Assembly: GCF_000002985.6 (NCBI RefSeq)
Contig: NC_003283.11
Coordinates: 5,146,001 to 5,210,000 of the forward strand
Length of the DNA stretch: 64,000 bases
Source: Caenorhabditis elegans
Lineage: Eukaryota; Nematoda; Chromadorea; Rhabditida; Rhabditidae
Direction: 5' to 3'
The position numbers and the translations under genes were made by a program. The notes below the pieces were generated by a model. That model saw only the letters and a program-made list of their open reading frames with translations, did not search any database and was not told the DNA's origin. Shown in pieces: positions 22,383-34,926 of the stretch (positions are counted from its first letter, which is position 1; each line of letters starts with the position of its first letter).

Positions 22383-23672
22383 TCATTTTTCCACGGGCAT
22401 TGTTGAACTAACGTGCGACAATGGAACAAGTTTCGACGTTTGTCTAGACCGATTTTTTGAGCAGAATGGTCTGAGAATCTGATTCCGAACACCTCTGAAA
22501 ATGATTTTATGTGATGCAACCGGAAACTTTGATTGGGTTACTTGTTTGTAGAGACAAGAAGGATGAAGTTCAGATGGGAAAATAAAATCCAGACACAGTT
22601 AAGTGATGCCAGAGTGTAGTTGGTCATTTTGAACCAGGATTCTGAAATATGATTTAATTATTTTGATTTTGATTTTTATTTTTCCAATTTCCCACAAGCT
22701 TTCTGCTTTTAATAGAAAGACTAAAGATCCTTTTTGGCCATTTTCACACACCTGCATTGTGCCAAAATGTGATCAGTAGAGCCATGTACGTCGTGAGAAT
22801 GGTCGCCTGAACAAGGATTCCTACTTCCGTACGAAAGGATGACGATGAGGATCGAGAGATTCTACGCTTCTGAAACTTCTTTTGAAATTCAGAAAATTAT
22901 GGTTGAACTCACTTTGTAAATACTATAAATGATGAGAATGTACGAAATGAAGCTCAGTGCAAGCGTTGGAAAACATAAAACCAGCTCAAGACTAGCAAAC
23001 AAATCCGCATATTTAACTTTCATATCATAGGCCCAATTTGGTCCAGTGAGTTCGAAATTTTGAGTGATACATCCAACAATCCAAACTGTAAATATGTAGA
23101 TAGATCCTATCACGAGAGAAATCTGAATAACACTTTACATTTCATGAACAGATTTTTGAACTTACTATCATCCAAACCGACCACTTTGTAGCTTTAATTT
23201 TGAAGAAGGCAATTCCAATACGAGTACTCGCAAGTATTGCCATTATGACAAAAGTGGCAAGCCAAAGCGTGTTGGCAGTACAACCAATAATCTGGAAATC
23301 TGTTTATGATCCAGTTGTTTAAAAAAATAACGATAAAACTCAAAGCTTACTCTGACAAAGAATTGGGCCTTTTCGGCAACAACTGGAAAGATTAAGAAGA
23401 TTCCAGTTAAAAAGTGACAGAATGATTGAGAAACATCACAGTAATTGAGGAGATTCAAGAGTTTGTAAGATATATTTTCTTTGAGATCACCTCTAGAATG
23501 GAGAGCCTTAAAATTGAGGTCATTTGTTTTTTAACTGGAAGAGAGGAAAACTCACATGAATAAGCAGTGCATATGCTGGAAAAACTACAACTGTAAGAAT
23601 TACATAGAGAACTCCAATTGCAAGAAGTTCAGGGTCCGAGTTGAATACAGAAGATGTGTTGTGAGTAGGCAT
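22383..23672 (-). CDS. Nematode 7TM chemoreceptor, SRT-like, copy 1
   Basis: Seven exons in sense order: 23672-23556, 23506-23351, 23291-23166, 23122-22913, 22869-22752, 22641-22542 and 22494-22383; 939 bases, 312 residues, with seven hydrophobic segments. Conserved words are YKLLNLLNYCDVSQSFCHFL (TM2), GCTANTLWLATFVIMAILAS then TRIGIAFF (TM3), a loop with GPNWAYDMK, and YILIIYSIYKKRRISRSSSS before TM6. The order fits the SRT/SRXA group of worm receptors; I cannot fix the exact class. Exon sizes match copy 2 except the first. An acceptor (TTTTCAG) just before the ATG suggests a 5' untranslated exon or trans-splicing. It appears intact; the ligand is unknown. Confidence 0.82.
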
Positions 23673-25000
23673 AACTTGGATGGCGACTGAAAATGAGTGA
23701 TATCAGTTTATTAGATCGTGTTGCCAAGTGTCTCGTGACTTGGATCAAAAGTATATGATAAATAAGGGGAACAAAAGAAAAATCCCACGCTGGAAGAGTA
23801 CGGACTACTTTTTAGACTTTGGTCTGAAATCTGAAAAAAAGAGTTTTCTAAATTTCAGAACTAGTGAAGATGTTGCGGCAAAAATTTTTCATTGGGAACA
23901 TTTTCAAAACCCCCCTTTTCCCATCGTTTTTCAAAAAAAAACAATGTTTCAAAATTTGTATAGAAATACAACAAAATATTTGTACTTTTTGAAAATACTT
24001 CTCTTTGCAATAAAAAGTTTTGAAAAATTGCTGAGAAACTGACTCAAATATCAATGTCGATTGGCATATTGATTAGAATATCATTGGAATATTGGAATAT
24101 TGGAATATCGATTGGCACATTCACTTGGCACATTGCGACTTTGAGTCAGATTTCGAGCAACTTTATAAAACTTTCAATAGACAGAAAAGGTATTTTCATG
24201 AAGTATTTTTTCCACATAAGTTCACATCTAGAGCTAAATTATGTATGCTGCAGATTATTTAACTTTGAATCAAAAAAAGGATGACTAGAAAATAATTTCA
24301 AATTGCAAGTTTTCTCAACCAAAAAGGTCATCTTAAATATAGACACATCTCGGCTGTATTTTGTGTTGAAACACAAAAAAATGTGCGCCTTGAAAAAGTA
24401 CGGTAGTTTCAAACGAAATCGTACGGTACTTCCAAGCCGAAAATTCCGCAGCAACGGGAGTTTGAAATTACAGTATTCTTTATACTGGCGCTCATCTTTT
24501 TACACTCATTAAATAAGTCAATTTGAGACCAATTACCACAATAATGGAAAAATTTCGCATCTGGGTAATAACATCTGTTGAATTGAAAAGTTTTCTCTCA
24601 AACATGCATGACAATGTTACTTCATTGACTTGAATATTATTTCGTGTTTCATGAATTTAAGTTTCAACTGTATAATGACAACATTATTTTTTACGTGTAG
24701 AATTCAGTTTTGCCCTGAAGCAGATGTAATTAAAAATTTTACTTCCTTTTCTCTAATATCCAGCTTCCAGACAGAGTTATGAAAAACATCAGTCATAATT
24801 TCGAAATTCTATCTTTTTCTTATCATTAAAAAAAAATCCGTAGAATATTCATTATTCGGATTTAATTTTATAAAAATGTGTGAAATATAATTTTGAAGAA
24901 AAATTGTTTAAAATAGTAAAACTGTCTTTATTAAAAAATGTTGAATATTTATATCATTGAGATTGTGCACACTGTCACAAAAAAATGTTAGTTAAAAGTT
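23673..25000. other. Intergenic with short tandem and dispersed repeats
   Basis: At 24050-24131 the words ATTGGAATATTGGAATATTG and TCGATTGGCA repeat imperfectly. Near 24380-24475 there is a copy of the dispersed GTGCGCCTT...AAGTACGGTAGTTTCAAAC repeat found again at 56-58 kb. No gene was recognised. Confidence 0.5.
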
Positions 25001-26912
25001 TCATTTTTCAATAGGAGTTGTGGAGCTGAGATGAGTCAATGGGCCGAGCCGTGATGTTTGTGCAAAACGGCTTTTGGAGCAGAATGGCTTGAGAATTTGT
25101 TTTCGGACACCCCTGAAACAGATTCATGATTTTACAATTTGAGATTACTGTAAATTTCAACTTGTTAGTAGCAATGAGAAGAAACGAGTTGAGATGAGAA
25201 AACAGGATCCATGCACAGTTAAGGGTTGCCAACGTGAAGTTATTCATTTGGAACCAGGATTCTGAGAAAAAGGTTTTTTTAAACACTTTTAACGTTTTTA
25301 CGGTATTAAAATAAATGTAATACTGTTAAAATCATGAATCTAGATGCATTTCTGAATTTTTTTCTCAAGTCTATTCATTCCACTTTTTCATTAAAAACCT
25401 TTCACCTAAAAATATGACTCCTTTCATTATTTCCTCAAATCCCAGACACAGACAAGAATTTTTACACACACCTGCGTTGTGCCATAGAGTTATCAAAAGA
25501 GCCATGTATGTCGTGAGAACCGTCGCCTGAATCAAAATTCCGATTTCTGTCCGAAGAGACGATGACGAAGACTGGGCTAATTTTCGTTTCTAAAATATTT
25601 CATTAAAACGTTTCCAAAAAGTTTGGAAAACCTTGTAAATGCTGTAGATGATAAGGATGTAAGAGCAGAAGCTGAGAGCAAGAGTTGGAAAGCATAACAC
25701 CAACTCGAGCTCAGCAAAGAGGCCCGCAAACTTCACTTCCATGTCGTATGACCAAGCTGGTCCTATGAGTTGGAAGTTTTGAGTGATACATCCAACTATC
25801 CATACCAGAAAGATATACACAGATCCAATGATGAGGCATATCTAAAAATAATTTTTGATGGAATACTCTCAAGACATTATGTCTTACTATCATCCAAATT
25901 GTCCATTTTGTAGGTTTTATTTTAAAGAAAGCAATTCCAATTCGAGTACTCGCAAGTATTGCCATTATCACAAACGTGGCAAGCCAGAGGGTGTTAGCAG
26001 TACAGCCAAAGATCTTCAAAAAAAACTTTTTTCAGCATGTCTTTTTTGTCAAAACAAAAAAAACCTACCCTAACAATGTACTGAATGTTTTCTGTAATAA
26101 ATGGGAAAATGAGGAAAAGCCCGGTAAAGAAATGACACACAGCTTGAGAAACATCACAATAATTGAGTAAATTCAATAGTTTGTAAGATATATTTTCTCG
26201 AAGATCACTTCTGGAGTGTAAAGCCTGGAAATGCTTATTCAAAAATTGAGTATAGAACAGAAGTGCACGGGAATTTTGTCATTTTTGGAAGAATTGCCAG
26301 GGTACTCAAAGTTTGATAAGTTTTGAAAATTTTAAAGCGGGCATATACTTTTGGTGAAAACTTTAATTTTACAAGCTCGTCATGCACTAAATATCGATTT
26401 TATGAACCTGTTCTCTGTGGAAAAGAATAAAAAATTAAGGTAGAATTTGTGAAGTTTCGAAATGTGCATTTTCCCTAGACTTGCCCCCTTTCCCCTTTTC
26501 TCTACTTTGACATCCAATATCTCGGTTTCCTTTGGTTTTATCAAAAATTTGTCTGACATTTGTCTGACATGACATTTGTTTGACTGACAAAATATGTACG
26601 TGCAAAATATTTCTCTTCATTTTTACAATAAACTTTTTTTTATATAACTTGAGACAATCGAGATATACGCCGTCAAAATAGAGCAATAGCGGTGCAAGTC
26701 TAGAAGGGAAAATACGGTAGATTTGAAAAAAGCTGAAATCAAATTTTTTGGAAATTTCAAATTGCACGCACCCCTATTATACATCAAAACAGGCTTACAT
26801 GAATTATGAGAAAATATACTGGAAATATGATTGCTGGAAGTAAAGAGTAAACTGTCCCAATAATTAACAGCTCTCGATCAGGATTTATTGCGAACAAATT
26901 GTTAGAAGTCAT
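25001..26912 (-). CDS. Nematode 7TM chemoreceptor, SRT-like, copy 2
   Basis: Seven exons in sense order: 26912-26799, 26224-26069, 26013-25888, 25841-25632, 25589-25472, 25261-25162 and 25112-25001; 936 bases, 311 residues. It is a close paralogue of the gene at 22383-23672 with the same intron positions and phases. Conserved words are YKLLNLLNYCDVSQAVCHFF, GCTANTLWLATFVIMAILAS and GPAWSYDMEVKFAGLF; the C-terminus HLSSTTPIEK resembles HVSSTMPVEK of copy 1. Two donors are non-standard for worms (GTTTTC after exon 4, GTTGAA after exon 6) but keep the frame. Intron 1 is about 570 bp. It is probably a functional receptor, with splicing efficiency less sure than for copy 1. Confidence 0.8.
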
Positions 26913-27022
26913 ATTGTTGAGCGATACTGAATTCTGAAATGTCTAGACTATTGTTGCCAAAAAAAATGTCTCGTGGTTGAAATCATGAGAGAAAATAAAA
27001 GAAAAGAAAAAAAACATTTTAT

Positions 27023-27605
27023 TAAGTATAGAAAATCCCACGTAATGAATTTACACAGAATTTTAATACACAGAATTTTCACGTTTCGACAAATCTGGAG
27101 CAGACTTGGATTGAATTGTGAAATGGTGTCATTATAGGAATTCGGTACGACCATAAAAAATGTATTGTTGTTTTTGATAATACTACTTAATTAAAATTTC
27201 AAAATATTTCAAAAAACAAAAAAAAAAGTATAGAAAATCCCACGTAAGATAAAAAGCAAGGCACTACAATCTGAGCCTTGGTCGGTTAAAGTTTCAGTGT
27301 TCAAAAGTGTAATGTATGTTTTTTATTATGGAAGTTAATATGAAACTCACCAGAGAACTAAATAATGAATTGGCTTCAACTGCTATAAATTCTATAAATC
27401 ATTACTCGAATAAAAACATTTCCAAAGTAATCTGGAAATATCACCTGTCGACACAGAATTTTCACGTTTCGGCAAATCTGGAGCAGACTTGGATTGAATT
27501 GTGAAATGGTGTCATTATAGGAATTCGGTACGACCATAAAAAATGTATTGCTGTTTTTGATAATACTACTTAATTAAAATTTCAAAAAATTTCAAAAAAC
27601 AAAAA
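27023..27605. repeat. Direct repeat pair of about 150 bp with an insertion
   Basis: The block at 27070-27220 (with GGAGCAGACTTGGATTGAAT and AATTCGGTACGACCATAAAA) recurs at 27456-27605 almost unchanged. The word AAGTATAGAAAATCCCACGT occurs before each block (27026 and 27228), in the second case separated from it by about 210 unrelated bases. This looks like a tandem duplication later split by an insertion. No coding capacity. Confidence 0.8.
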
Positions 27606-28748
27606 GCGTTTTCTCTTCCACATATTCAATGAAATTGTTTTTTTTTGAATTTTTGAATCGCAAAACCACTGAACACGTAATAACGTGGTGAAAAAATGTG
27701 TTTCTGTTTAAAAAAAAACAATTTCACGTAATTTTTTCATAGATTTTATTCATTTATATATTGTTGGCAATGTCACATCTTTTCATGTGTGTACAAAAAC
27801 CACTCAAAAACGAATTGTATTCATTTCTCGACTCTCTCGGCTCAGCTTTCTTTGAAAGCTGAGTTCTTACTAAAACTTCTTGTTGAATCTTTGTGTTCCG
27901 TGTTTGCTGAGCTGATCTTTTGGCAAAAGAATACTGAAAAAGCTATTATATTTTTTTCGAACATCAATCAGAGTGACTGAGAAAAAAAGTTTGAGTCACG
28001 CCTACACAGTCCATTGTAAATTAGAGGAACACCAGTGCTCCAGCTGCTTGTTTTGGTTATTATAATTATTTCGTTTTTACATATTTGAATAATATTACGT
28101 GTTTTACCGTGTATTATAAGAGATGTTTATCATTTCAGAATGTGATACATGGGCAGATGGTGAAAGGTGAAAAGAGAAATTTCCTAGACAGCAATCTTAT
28201 TGGTGTAGCTCATTGCAAAGCTTCACAAAAAGTAGCATATCACGAAACAAAGCATTGAAGGGCCAATTTTCCAAATTCACTTCTGTAGGTCATATCTCCG
28301 CGGATAAATCTCTTAAAGGAAAGCCATCAACTAAAAAGTTGTTGGTCTTTTTGTAAGAAAACAAGAAATTATTTTGTTATTTTTGTAATTTTCAGAAAAT
28401 ATTAAATAAAAACCACCAAACGAAGAAATTTCCGTCGGAATATATATTATAACGTTATAACGACAATTGCAGACTGAAAATCGAAAAAAAAAGAGAAGAT
28501 GTTTTCGAAAAATTATTAGTTCTGCGTTTTGTTCATTTTCAAAAGTCATTCTGTTAGTTGTAAATAAGTTATAAGTTATTGCAGATTTGTTTTTGAATGA
28601 GAACTATTAAAACCACTTCTCTTGGCTCTGATTTTCAAATATCAGAAATGCTATTAAATATAGACTCAGACATAAAATTTAAACAATGTTATAATAATTT
28701 AGAAAGCAGAAATAGAGCATTAGTTGTAGATAATCTAATAGTAAGTCA
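27606..28748. other. Intergenic, no gene seen
   Basis: AT-rich; contains a perfect short inverted repeat CTCAGCTTTC...GAAAGCTGAG at about 27842-27864. Only short open frames. No RNA gene was recognised. Confidence 0.5.
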
Positions 28749-28872
28749 ATGTGCGCAGAATCTGCGCGGAAAGTGCGCGGAATGTGCGCAAAAGACTAGT
28801 GGTGGGGATAATGGCCACACCAAAGGCAATGTGCGTTGAATGTGCGCGGAAAGTGCGCGGAATGTGCGCATA
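28749..28872. repeat. GC-rich TGCGCGG tandem repeat
   Basis: Two copies of a block made of AATGTGCGCGGAAAGTGCGC-type words (28749-28791 and 28829-28872) flank a 37-bp unique core. The base composition (about 60% GC) stands out against the AT-rich surroundings. Confidence 0.75.
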
Positions 28873-29107
28873 CGCCTATCGAGCATGTATTTAAATACTA
28901 TTTTTAACAATGATAAACAGCTAAGGAGGTACCCTTATCTTACGTTTATAATACAATGATATTTTTCCGTTTTCAGCTTTATGGAAATTATAGTGTTTTG
29001 AACGTTGTTTTTCTTTGTGAACCATGAAATTGAATAATTCATTCACAACATAAACATGTACATTAAATTAACCCGAATTTTATAAGTTTAATTACATTCT
29101 AAACGCT
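28873..29107. other. UGT 3' flank
   Basis: AT-rich sequence after the stop of the intact UGT gene; nothing further recognised. Confidence 0.5.
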
Positions 29108-31256
29108 CTATTCGTGCTTTGGTTTCTTTACCAGGCGGATAAAAGACAAAGAAAATTTCGCCATTTTAAAAAATATATAAGTAAAAGTTACACATGAAAA
29201 CGCTATAAAAACAATAGTATCCACACAATAATACTCGATATTCCCCATTTTAGCTCCGGGAAGTGCGAATATTTTATGAAGTCCTGGATTTACTGCTGCG
29301 TATTCCATCCATTCAACAAATCGATCCTTTGGTTTTGTAGGCTTCTCAACTAACATCTTCTGAAGTTTTCTTGCGCTTTCGGTGTAAGATTTGTCGAATA
29401 AAATTGCTCGTAGTCCATTTTCAATGCTTTCTTCTGACAGTTTCGATTTATTCAATAAATAGGTTGTTCCTCGAGCGACACCTGATAAAAATTTTTTTTT
29501 GATAAGAGTTTATGATAGTTGTTGAACGTACCATTTCTTGCGTTATGAGGTTGATCGGCAAATAGAGGAATCGCGATGATAGGTTTTCCAGCATATGATG
29601 CCTCATTGAATGAGTTCAAACCAACATGGGAAATAAATCCAATTACACGTGGATCGTCTGAAAATAATTAAGATAAGATTTCATTGGTTAGGTGTAATTA
29701 ATGGTGGGACAAAGTGTCGCAGACGTATGTAGGTACAGTTACTGATTTTAGACTCCCTTCGATTTATTTCGATTCGATTAAAAAAAAAACTGAGAATGTT
29801 TCGTGAAAATTCAAGATCGCTGAGCCACGGAGCCAATTTATAATCTTTTACGGCTCGGAAATTATTTTTCCAGAAAGTCAATTTTTGTCCTTATTTTGGC
29901 TTGATATACTCTGAGAAGAGAAATAGCAGTTCAGAAAGCATAGATTGAGTTTTTGTTTAGTTTTTGTTTAAATTTCTCCGACTAATTACGTCTGTTTTTT
30001 TGTAAAATTTTTAAAATAAGATCAAACATACAAAGCAGATCTGTCTGCGGCAGCCAATCCAACAGAATAACATTTTCCGCATCCTCGAACAGCTTCTCCT
30101 CTCCAGGTTGCACATTATATTTCCATAGGAATGTGTATTCTGGGTACTTTTTAAACACCTTCACAAAATTCCTAACTGCATATCGAGGGTAAACTGCTCC
30201 TGGAATCTGAGTGCCAAAACTGAAGATAATAGTTCCATTTGATGACTTTGAAAGTAAATTGTCAAGGTGGTGGTCAACTGGTTTTGGAGTTTTCAAGTTG
30301 ATTCCTCCAATATATTGAATCCGGTGATTAATAAGCATTGGTGTTTCCATTATCTCATTAGAGTTCACAAATGATAAATCAACTTTGTCGATGACCTCAT
30401 TAATACTGAAACTGGGTCCATAGACTTTCTGGAACAATAATTCTTGCTCTTTTCGGAGAGTTGGGATTTGATGGAAGTTGATGTGAGCCCAGGTTATCAG
30501 ATTCCATAGTTTTCCGCTTAGTGTTGCCAAATCGAATGTATAGAATAATGCTGAAAAATTATTTGGATAATGGCAACCTACTTCTTTTTGCTGTTTTTTA
30601 CTTACGAACAACTTGAGAAGCAATATTCGGAAGTCCAATTGTTACTGTCTGAATTGACATCAGAGGTACTGCATTGAAAGTTGTAATTGAAGAAACTCCA
30701 GCTTTGTTTAGAATCCCAATTCCACAATAATCAAAAACTGAAACAACTCCCACGTCATAGCTTTTTTCGGATAGGAATTGATGGAGTTTTTCGTCATGGA
30801 GAGCAACTGGAAAATCATTTTTATTTAAAACTTGAGTGACTTATAGTTGATACTTTCACACAGTTGATTTCCAATTAGAGTATATTGTCGGAAACCGTCA
30901 ATTGGAAAAGGATTATTCTCGAATGGACTTGTCAAATGGTTCAATTTATGCCAGCTACTGCCATTTTTGAAACCAAGTGTGTAGAATCTGTCAGCTTTAC
31001 TGTTTTCATTTCCTTTAGCCAGATCATTTATTCGAGCTATTACAAGATCCTGGAAAAAGACATAGAGATTTTGTATAGCAATATAGAAAAAAATTACCAC
31101 AGTATGTCCTTTTTCCTTCAAACTATCAATAAGTGAATCTCCAAAATCCAGGTGACTTTTCCCAATTGCATTAATAAAAAATACAATGTTAGCTGCATTC
31201 AAAAAAAGTGGCAAAACAGCCAAAATTGTCAATGCGCAGAAGTGAATTTGTCTCAT
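29108..31256 (-). CDS. UDP-glycosyltransferase (UGT), intact
   Basis: Six exons in sense order: 31256-31098, 31049-30854, 30806-30606, 30550-30032, 29657-29532 and 29481-29108; 1,575 bases, 524 residues, normal for the family. UGTs transfer a sugar from a UDP-sugar to small lipophilic molecules in the ER, a detoxification step. Signs are the signal peptide (residues 1-21), GKSHLDF with the His usually acting as catalytic base, IIFSFGTQIPG in the sugar-donor domain, the donor-binding signature WLPQTDLL...[34 protein letters not shown], a transmembrane segment near the C-terminus, and a final KPKHE fitting a KxKxx ER-retrieval signal. The usual HGG is HVG here. It may correspond to one of ugt-51/ugt-52 of C. 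elegans, which is not certain. Confidence 0.9.
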
Positions 31257-32379
31257 TGTTTCTGAAGTTGTACCACATAAAATTATTAGTCAAATATATA
31301 GCATGCCTACAATACAAACTACACAAGAACAGTGTCTGGGTTATCAATGATTTTAGGAATCGAATGGAGAATTCACGTGAACATGATAGTGGTCAGGCTA
31401 GGGATCAGTGTAGTTTGTGGGACATTTATCACTCGAGGGATCATAATGTTTGTTTTTTAGCGGAGAAGACAAGCGTTCTTTACACAAATTCGTCATTATT
31501 TTACAGAAGATTGCAGAGAATGGAAATTAACATATACGATCCGCAACATATAAATTTTTGGTATAGCAGACTTGTTGACTAGCTTGTAAATATTTGTTTA
31601 CATGGATTTTAAAAATTATCAACAAATGGTAGTATTCTAGCATTATGGTAGTATTTCATAATAGTATTTCAGGAAACATATTGTTCAACCAGATATTTTG
31701 AATGCAATACTAATAGAAATTTCATGCTTATACCACCTATGTACAAGTCTTTCCATCAAACGTTGGATGAAATAAATAATTTGGGTCGAGAAATTCACAT
31801 AGACATTTTACATTTTAAAACATAATCAGGTAAATAATTAGAATTTCGGGGATACCGTGTTAAAAGGAAAACAATTCAATGGGAGCACTACTAATAGGGA
31901 AAATACGGAAAAATCGTCTTTTTTTGGGATGCTTCGACCTAGGCTTTTGTAACTTTTGGTAAAAGTCATTGATGGAATATAAATGATCCATTAAACATAA
32001 ATTCTCGATTTTTATTTAATACAAGAAAAATATTGTCATCTGTTTCTAATACGAGCTATGGAGTACACTTAACACCATAAAGTCTGTGAAAATAGATTGG
32101 AAATTAAAAATATAACCTAAAAAAATCTATATAGTGAATTGTGGTCTAATTATTGGGTAGACAAAGAAACAAAAATATGATTTCCTTATCAGTCATCATA
32201 ACGCGATGTCAGTTTTCCATTAACTTATCAATTGGCTCCTTTATACAAACAGAGCATTGGACTTTGACGTCGTAACTGGTCCACTTTATTTTCATCATTT
32301 CATGTTTTCAATTTGAAATTATTAAAAAAATTAAAGATAAACTGAAAATAATTTATTATTTTTACTCCCATAATTAGTT
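31257..32379. other. Intergenic between the two UGT genes
   Basis: Promoter side of the intact UGT and 3' flank of the UGT pseudogene. AT-rich with no recognised gene. A weak open frame at 31208-31582 on the plus strand overlaps the UGT first exon and is not supported. Confidence 0.55.
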
Positions 32380-33695
32380 TTACTCTATTTTAGGTTTCTT
32401 ATCAATTCGAATTATTGATATTAGCGTTTTCACAACTCTCGTCAAGATATAAAAAGTAGAGATCCCAATTAAAATTACAAAAACAATAGTATCCACACAA
32501 TAATACTCGATAATCCCCATTTTTGCTCCGGGAAGTGCAAATATTTTATGAAGTCCTGGATTTGCTGCAGCGTATTCCATCCATTCAACAAATCGTTTCT
32601 TTGGATTTGTAGGCTTTTCAACTAACATCTTCTGAAGTTTCTTTGCATTTTCCATTGTCAATGCTCTCTTCTGTCAGTTTAGATTTATTCAATAAATAGG
32701 TTGTTCCTCGGGCGACACCTGATAAAAACATATGTTTCGATAAAAGAGTTTATGATAGTTGTTGAACGTACCATTTCTTGCGTTATAAGGTTGATCAGCA
32801 AATAGAGGGATTGCAATTATAGGTTTTCCAGAATAAGAAGCTTCACTGAATGAGTTCAAACCAACGTGTGAAATAAAACCAATGACACGTGGATCGTCTG
32901 AAAACGATTTATTTTAATTTTTGTATGGAGTTAAAGAGTATGTGGGGAAACATTGAAACAGAAATTATAGGTTCCTAAACTGACGTTTATAATTTAAAAC
33001 AAAACAACTGAAAAGTTCCGGGTGTTCCGTGGAAGAAAAATCAGCTCTAAGTCATCGAAAAGGGCTGTACGGAACTGAATTTCCGGGGTTTTCAAAAATG
33101 GCATTACTTGGAATTCTAATTTTTTGTTGGTTTGTTTTGCACCTTAACATGCTCATTCTGTCCTGTTCATAGTCTTAAATTTAAGAAAAATTCAGAGACA
33201 TTTTTAGTTTTAACAAATTGAGAGCATTTTCAATAAAATAAACCCAAGCTACCTATATGTGCAAAAATAACATTCTAGTACTCCAAGAAAAAAAAGTTCA
33301 ATTTTCTAAGCATTTTCGAGCCGGTTTTTCACACTGCAAACGGGGTTTCCGGTTTTTATTGGAACGAAGTTATATATTACACAATTTTTTGAGAAACAGG
33401 TTGTATTTAAATTCGTTAGACAAGTTTTCAAAAAACGTTTTAATCGCCACGAGAACTTACATAACAAATCTGTCTGTGGCAACCAATCCAACAAAATTAC
33501 ATTTCCAACATTCTCGAACAGCTTCTCCTCTCCAGGTTGCACATTATATTTCCATAGGAATGCGTATTCTGGGTACTTTTTAAACACCTTCACAAAATTC
33601 CGAACTGCATATCGAGGATAGACTGAAGATGGAATTTGAGTTCCAAAACTGAAGATAATAGTTCCTTTTCTAGATCGAGACAACAACTCATCAAC

Positions 33696-34269
33696 TGTTG
33701 TGAGATGGGCTGGGTTCCTGACCCATCTCTCAAATTAGTGACCTTTTGAGGATGTCTCCATGACTCTATCATGATCGCCATACCTCAAAACCTCTAATAC
33801 AACTCTATTCAATCTCGTTTCCCCCTTAACTCGTCTCCAGTACGCTTCCTTCTTTGAATTCCCTCCAAATGGTCTCGCCGCGCCCTTAAAGGCGCAGCTC
33901 CCCCCTTTTCGTATAATTATCCCTGGCCTAAAACGTAAGCCGCTCCGCTCAATTCACTTCGCTATCTACGACCAAGTCAACAAGTCACCACGTCCACCAC
34001 GTCTGGCTCCACACATTCCAACATCAATGTCGGCCTCGTTGGATGTCGGCCGCTCCACCGTGAGCGGCCGTCTTTGGACCTAATGACCTAAATTACTTGT
34101 TATTCTATGAGCAATAAAGGGGTTTTGTGACATACAATTGTGTTATCTTATTCACACCGCTTATCTCTTCTTCCTCGATGGCACTCCGCAACCGCCAGTA
34201 TCTCTCTGGACGCTTAATATATTTGACGGCAGAGGTGTTTCCCCAACGCACTTATCTGAGCTGTCAACA
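33696..34269 (+). repeat. 5' LTR of the BEL/Pao element
   Basis: 574 bp, almost identical to 44665-45238. Contains GGCGCAGCTCCCCCC and a GTGAGCGGCCGTC hairpin, and AATAAA at about 34112 as a likely poly(A) signal. Confidence 0.93.
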
Positions 34270-34287
34270 TGGTGCATCGACCGGTTT
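34270..34287 (+). other. Primer binding site of the BEL/Pao element
   Basis: TGGTGCATCGACCGGTTT starts directly at the LTR end. TGG matches the CCA end of a tRNA; a tRNA ending GGTGCACCA-like would need checking. The primer tRNA was not identified. Confidence 0.65.
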
Positions 34288-34534
34288 CGAAGCTTTGCTT
34301 CGAAATTGGAAACGAATGAACCTGTTGGGAAGAGAGAACTGGTTGCCACGAGCGAAGTTAGAGAAGGCAGGTGGATAAACCACCTTTTGTTGACCCGAAC
34401 TACCTTAGCTCGGAGATTACTCACATCTTTCCAGGAGAAGGATGGAGCAACCCAGAAAACATTTAAATCACGCGGAGATCCTAACTTTCTACTCGTCTTC
34501 TACCATCGATCTATGGAGGACTTTCGGGACGTCA

Positions 34535-34926
34535 TTGGCAGTGTCTACATCATCCGCGTCAGGAAGCTGCTGCTGGAGGACTACGACCGTCGGACTGCCG
34601 CTGATGTTTGGATTCCTCTTGTCCTAAACTTCGCGGAAATCGGTTTTATCGGGCCACTGTGCCCCGAAGAACGTTTTCTGTGAAAAGGACAAAGGAGTCA
34701 CGCCGTCACTGCCGTCAATAGCCGTGTGTACATCATCTGCGTCAGGAAGCTTCTGCTGAAGGACCGCGACATTCGGGCTGCCGTTTGGACTGCTGCAAAT
34801 GCTGAAAGAAGCTGATGTTTGGATCCCTCTTGCCCTAAAATTTCAAGGAAATCGGTCTTCTTCGGGTCACTGTGCCCCTAGGAACGTGCTCTGTGAAATG
34901 GGCAAAGGAGTCACGCCGTCACCGCC
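34535..34926 (+). repeat. Tandem duplication in the element leader
   Basis: Two diverged copies of about 180-200 bp (from about 34535 and from about 34723). Shared words include ACATCAT.CGCGTCAGGAAGC, GCTGATGTTTGGAT and AAAGGAGTCACGCCGTCAC. A frame covers only the first copy, so no stable protein is inferred. Confidence 0.7.

Noticed and set aside
27842-27864. Perfect short hairpin as a possible RNA gene
   Set aside because: Only a 10-bp stem with a tiny loop and no conserved promoter or RNA family feature was seen.
31208-31582. 124-codon plus-strand frame overlapping UGT exon 1
   Set aside because: Antisense to the signal-peptide exon of a well supported UGT gene.
34138-34683. 181-codon plus-strand frame starting in the 5' LTR
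   Set aside because: It crosses the LTR and primer binding site, covers only one copy of a tandem duplication and has no recognisable domain.
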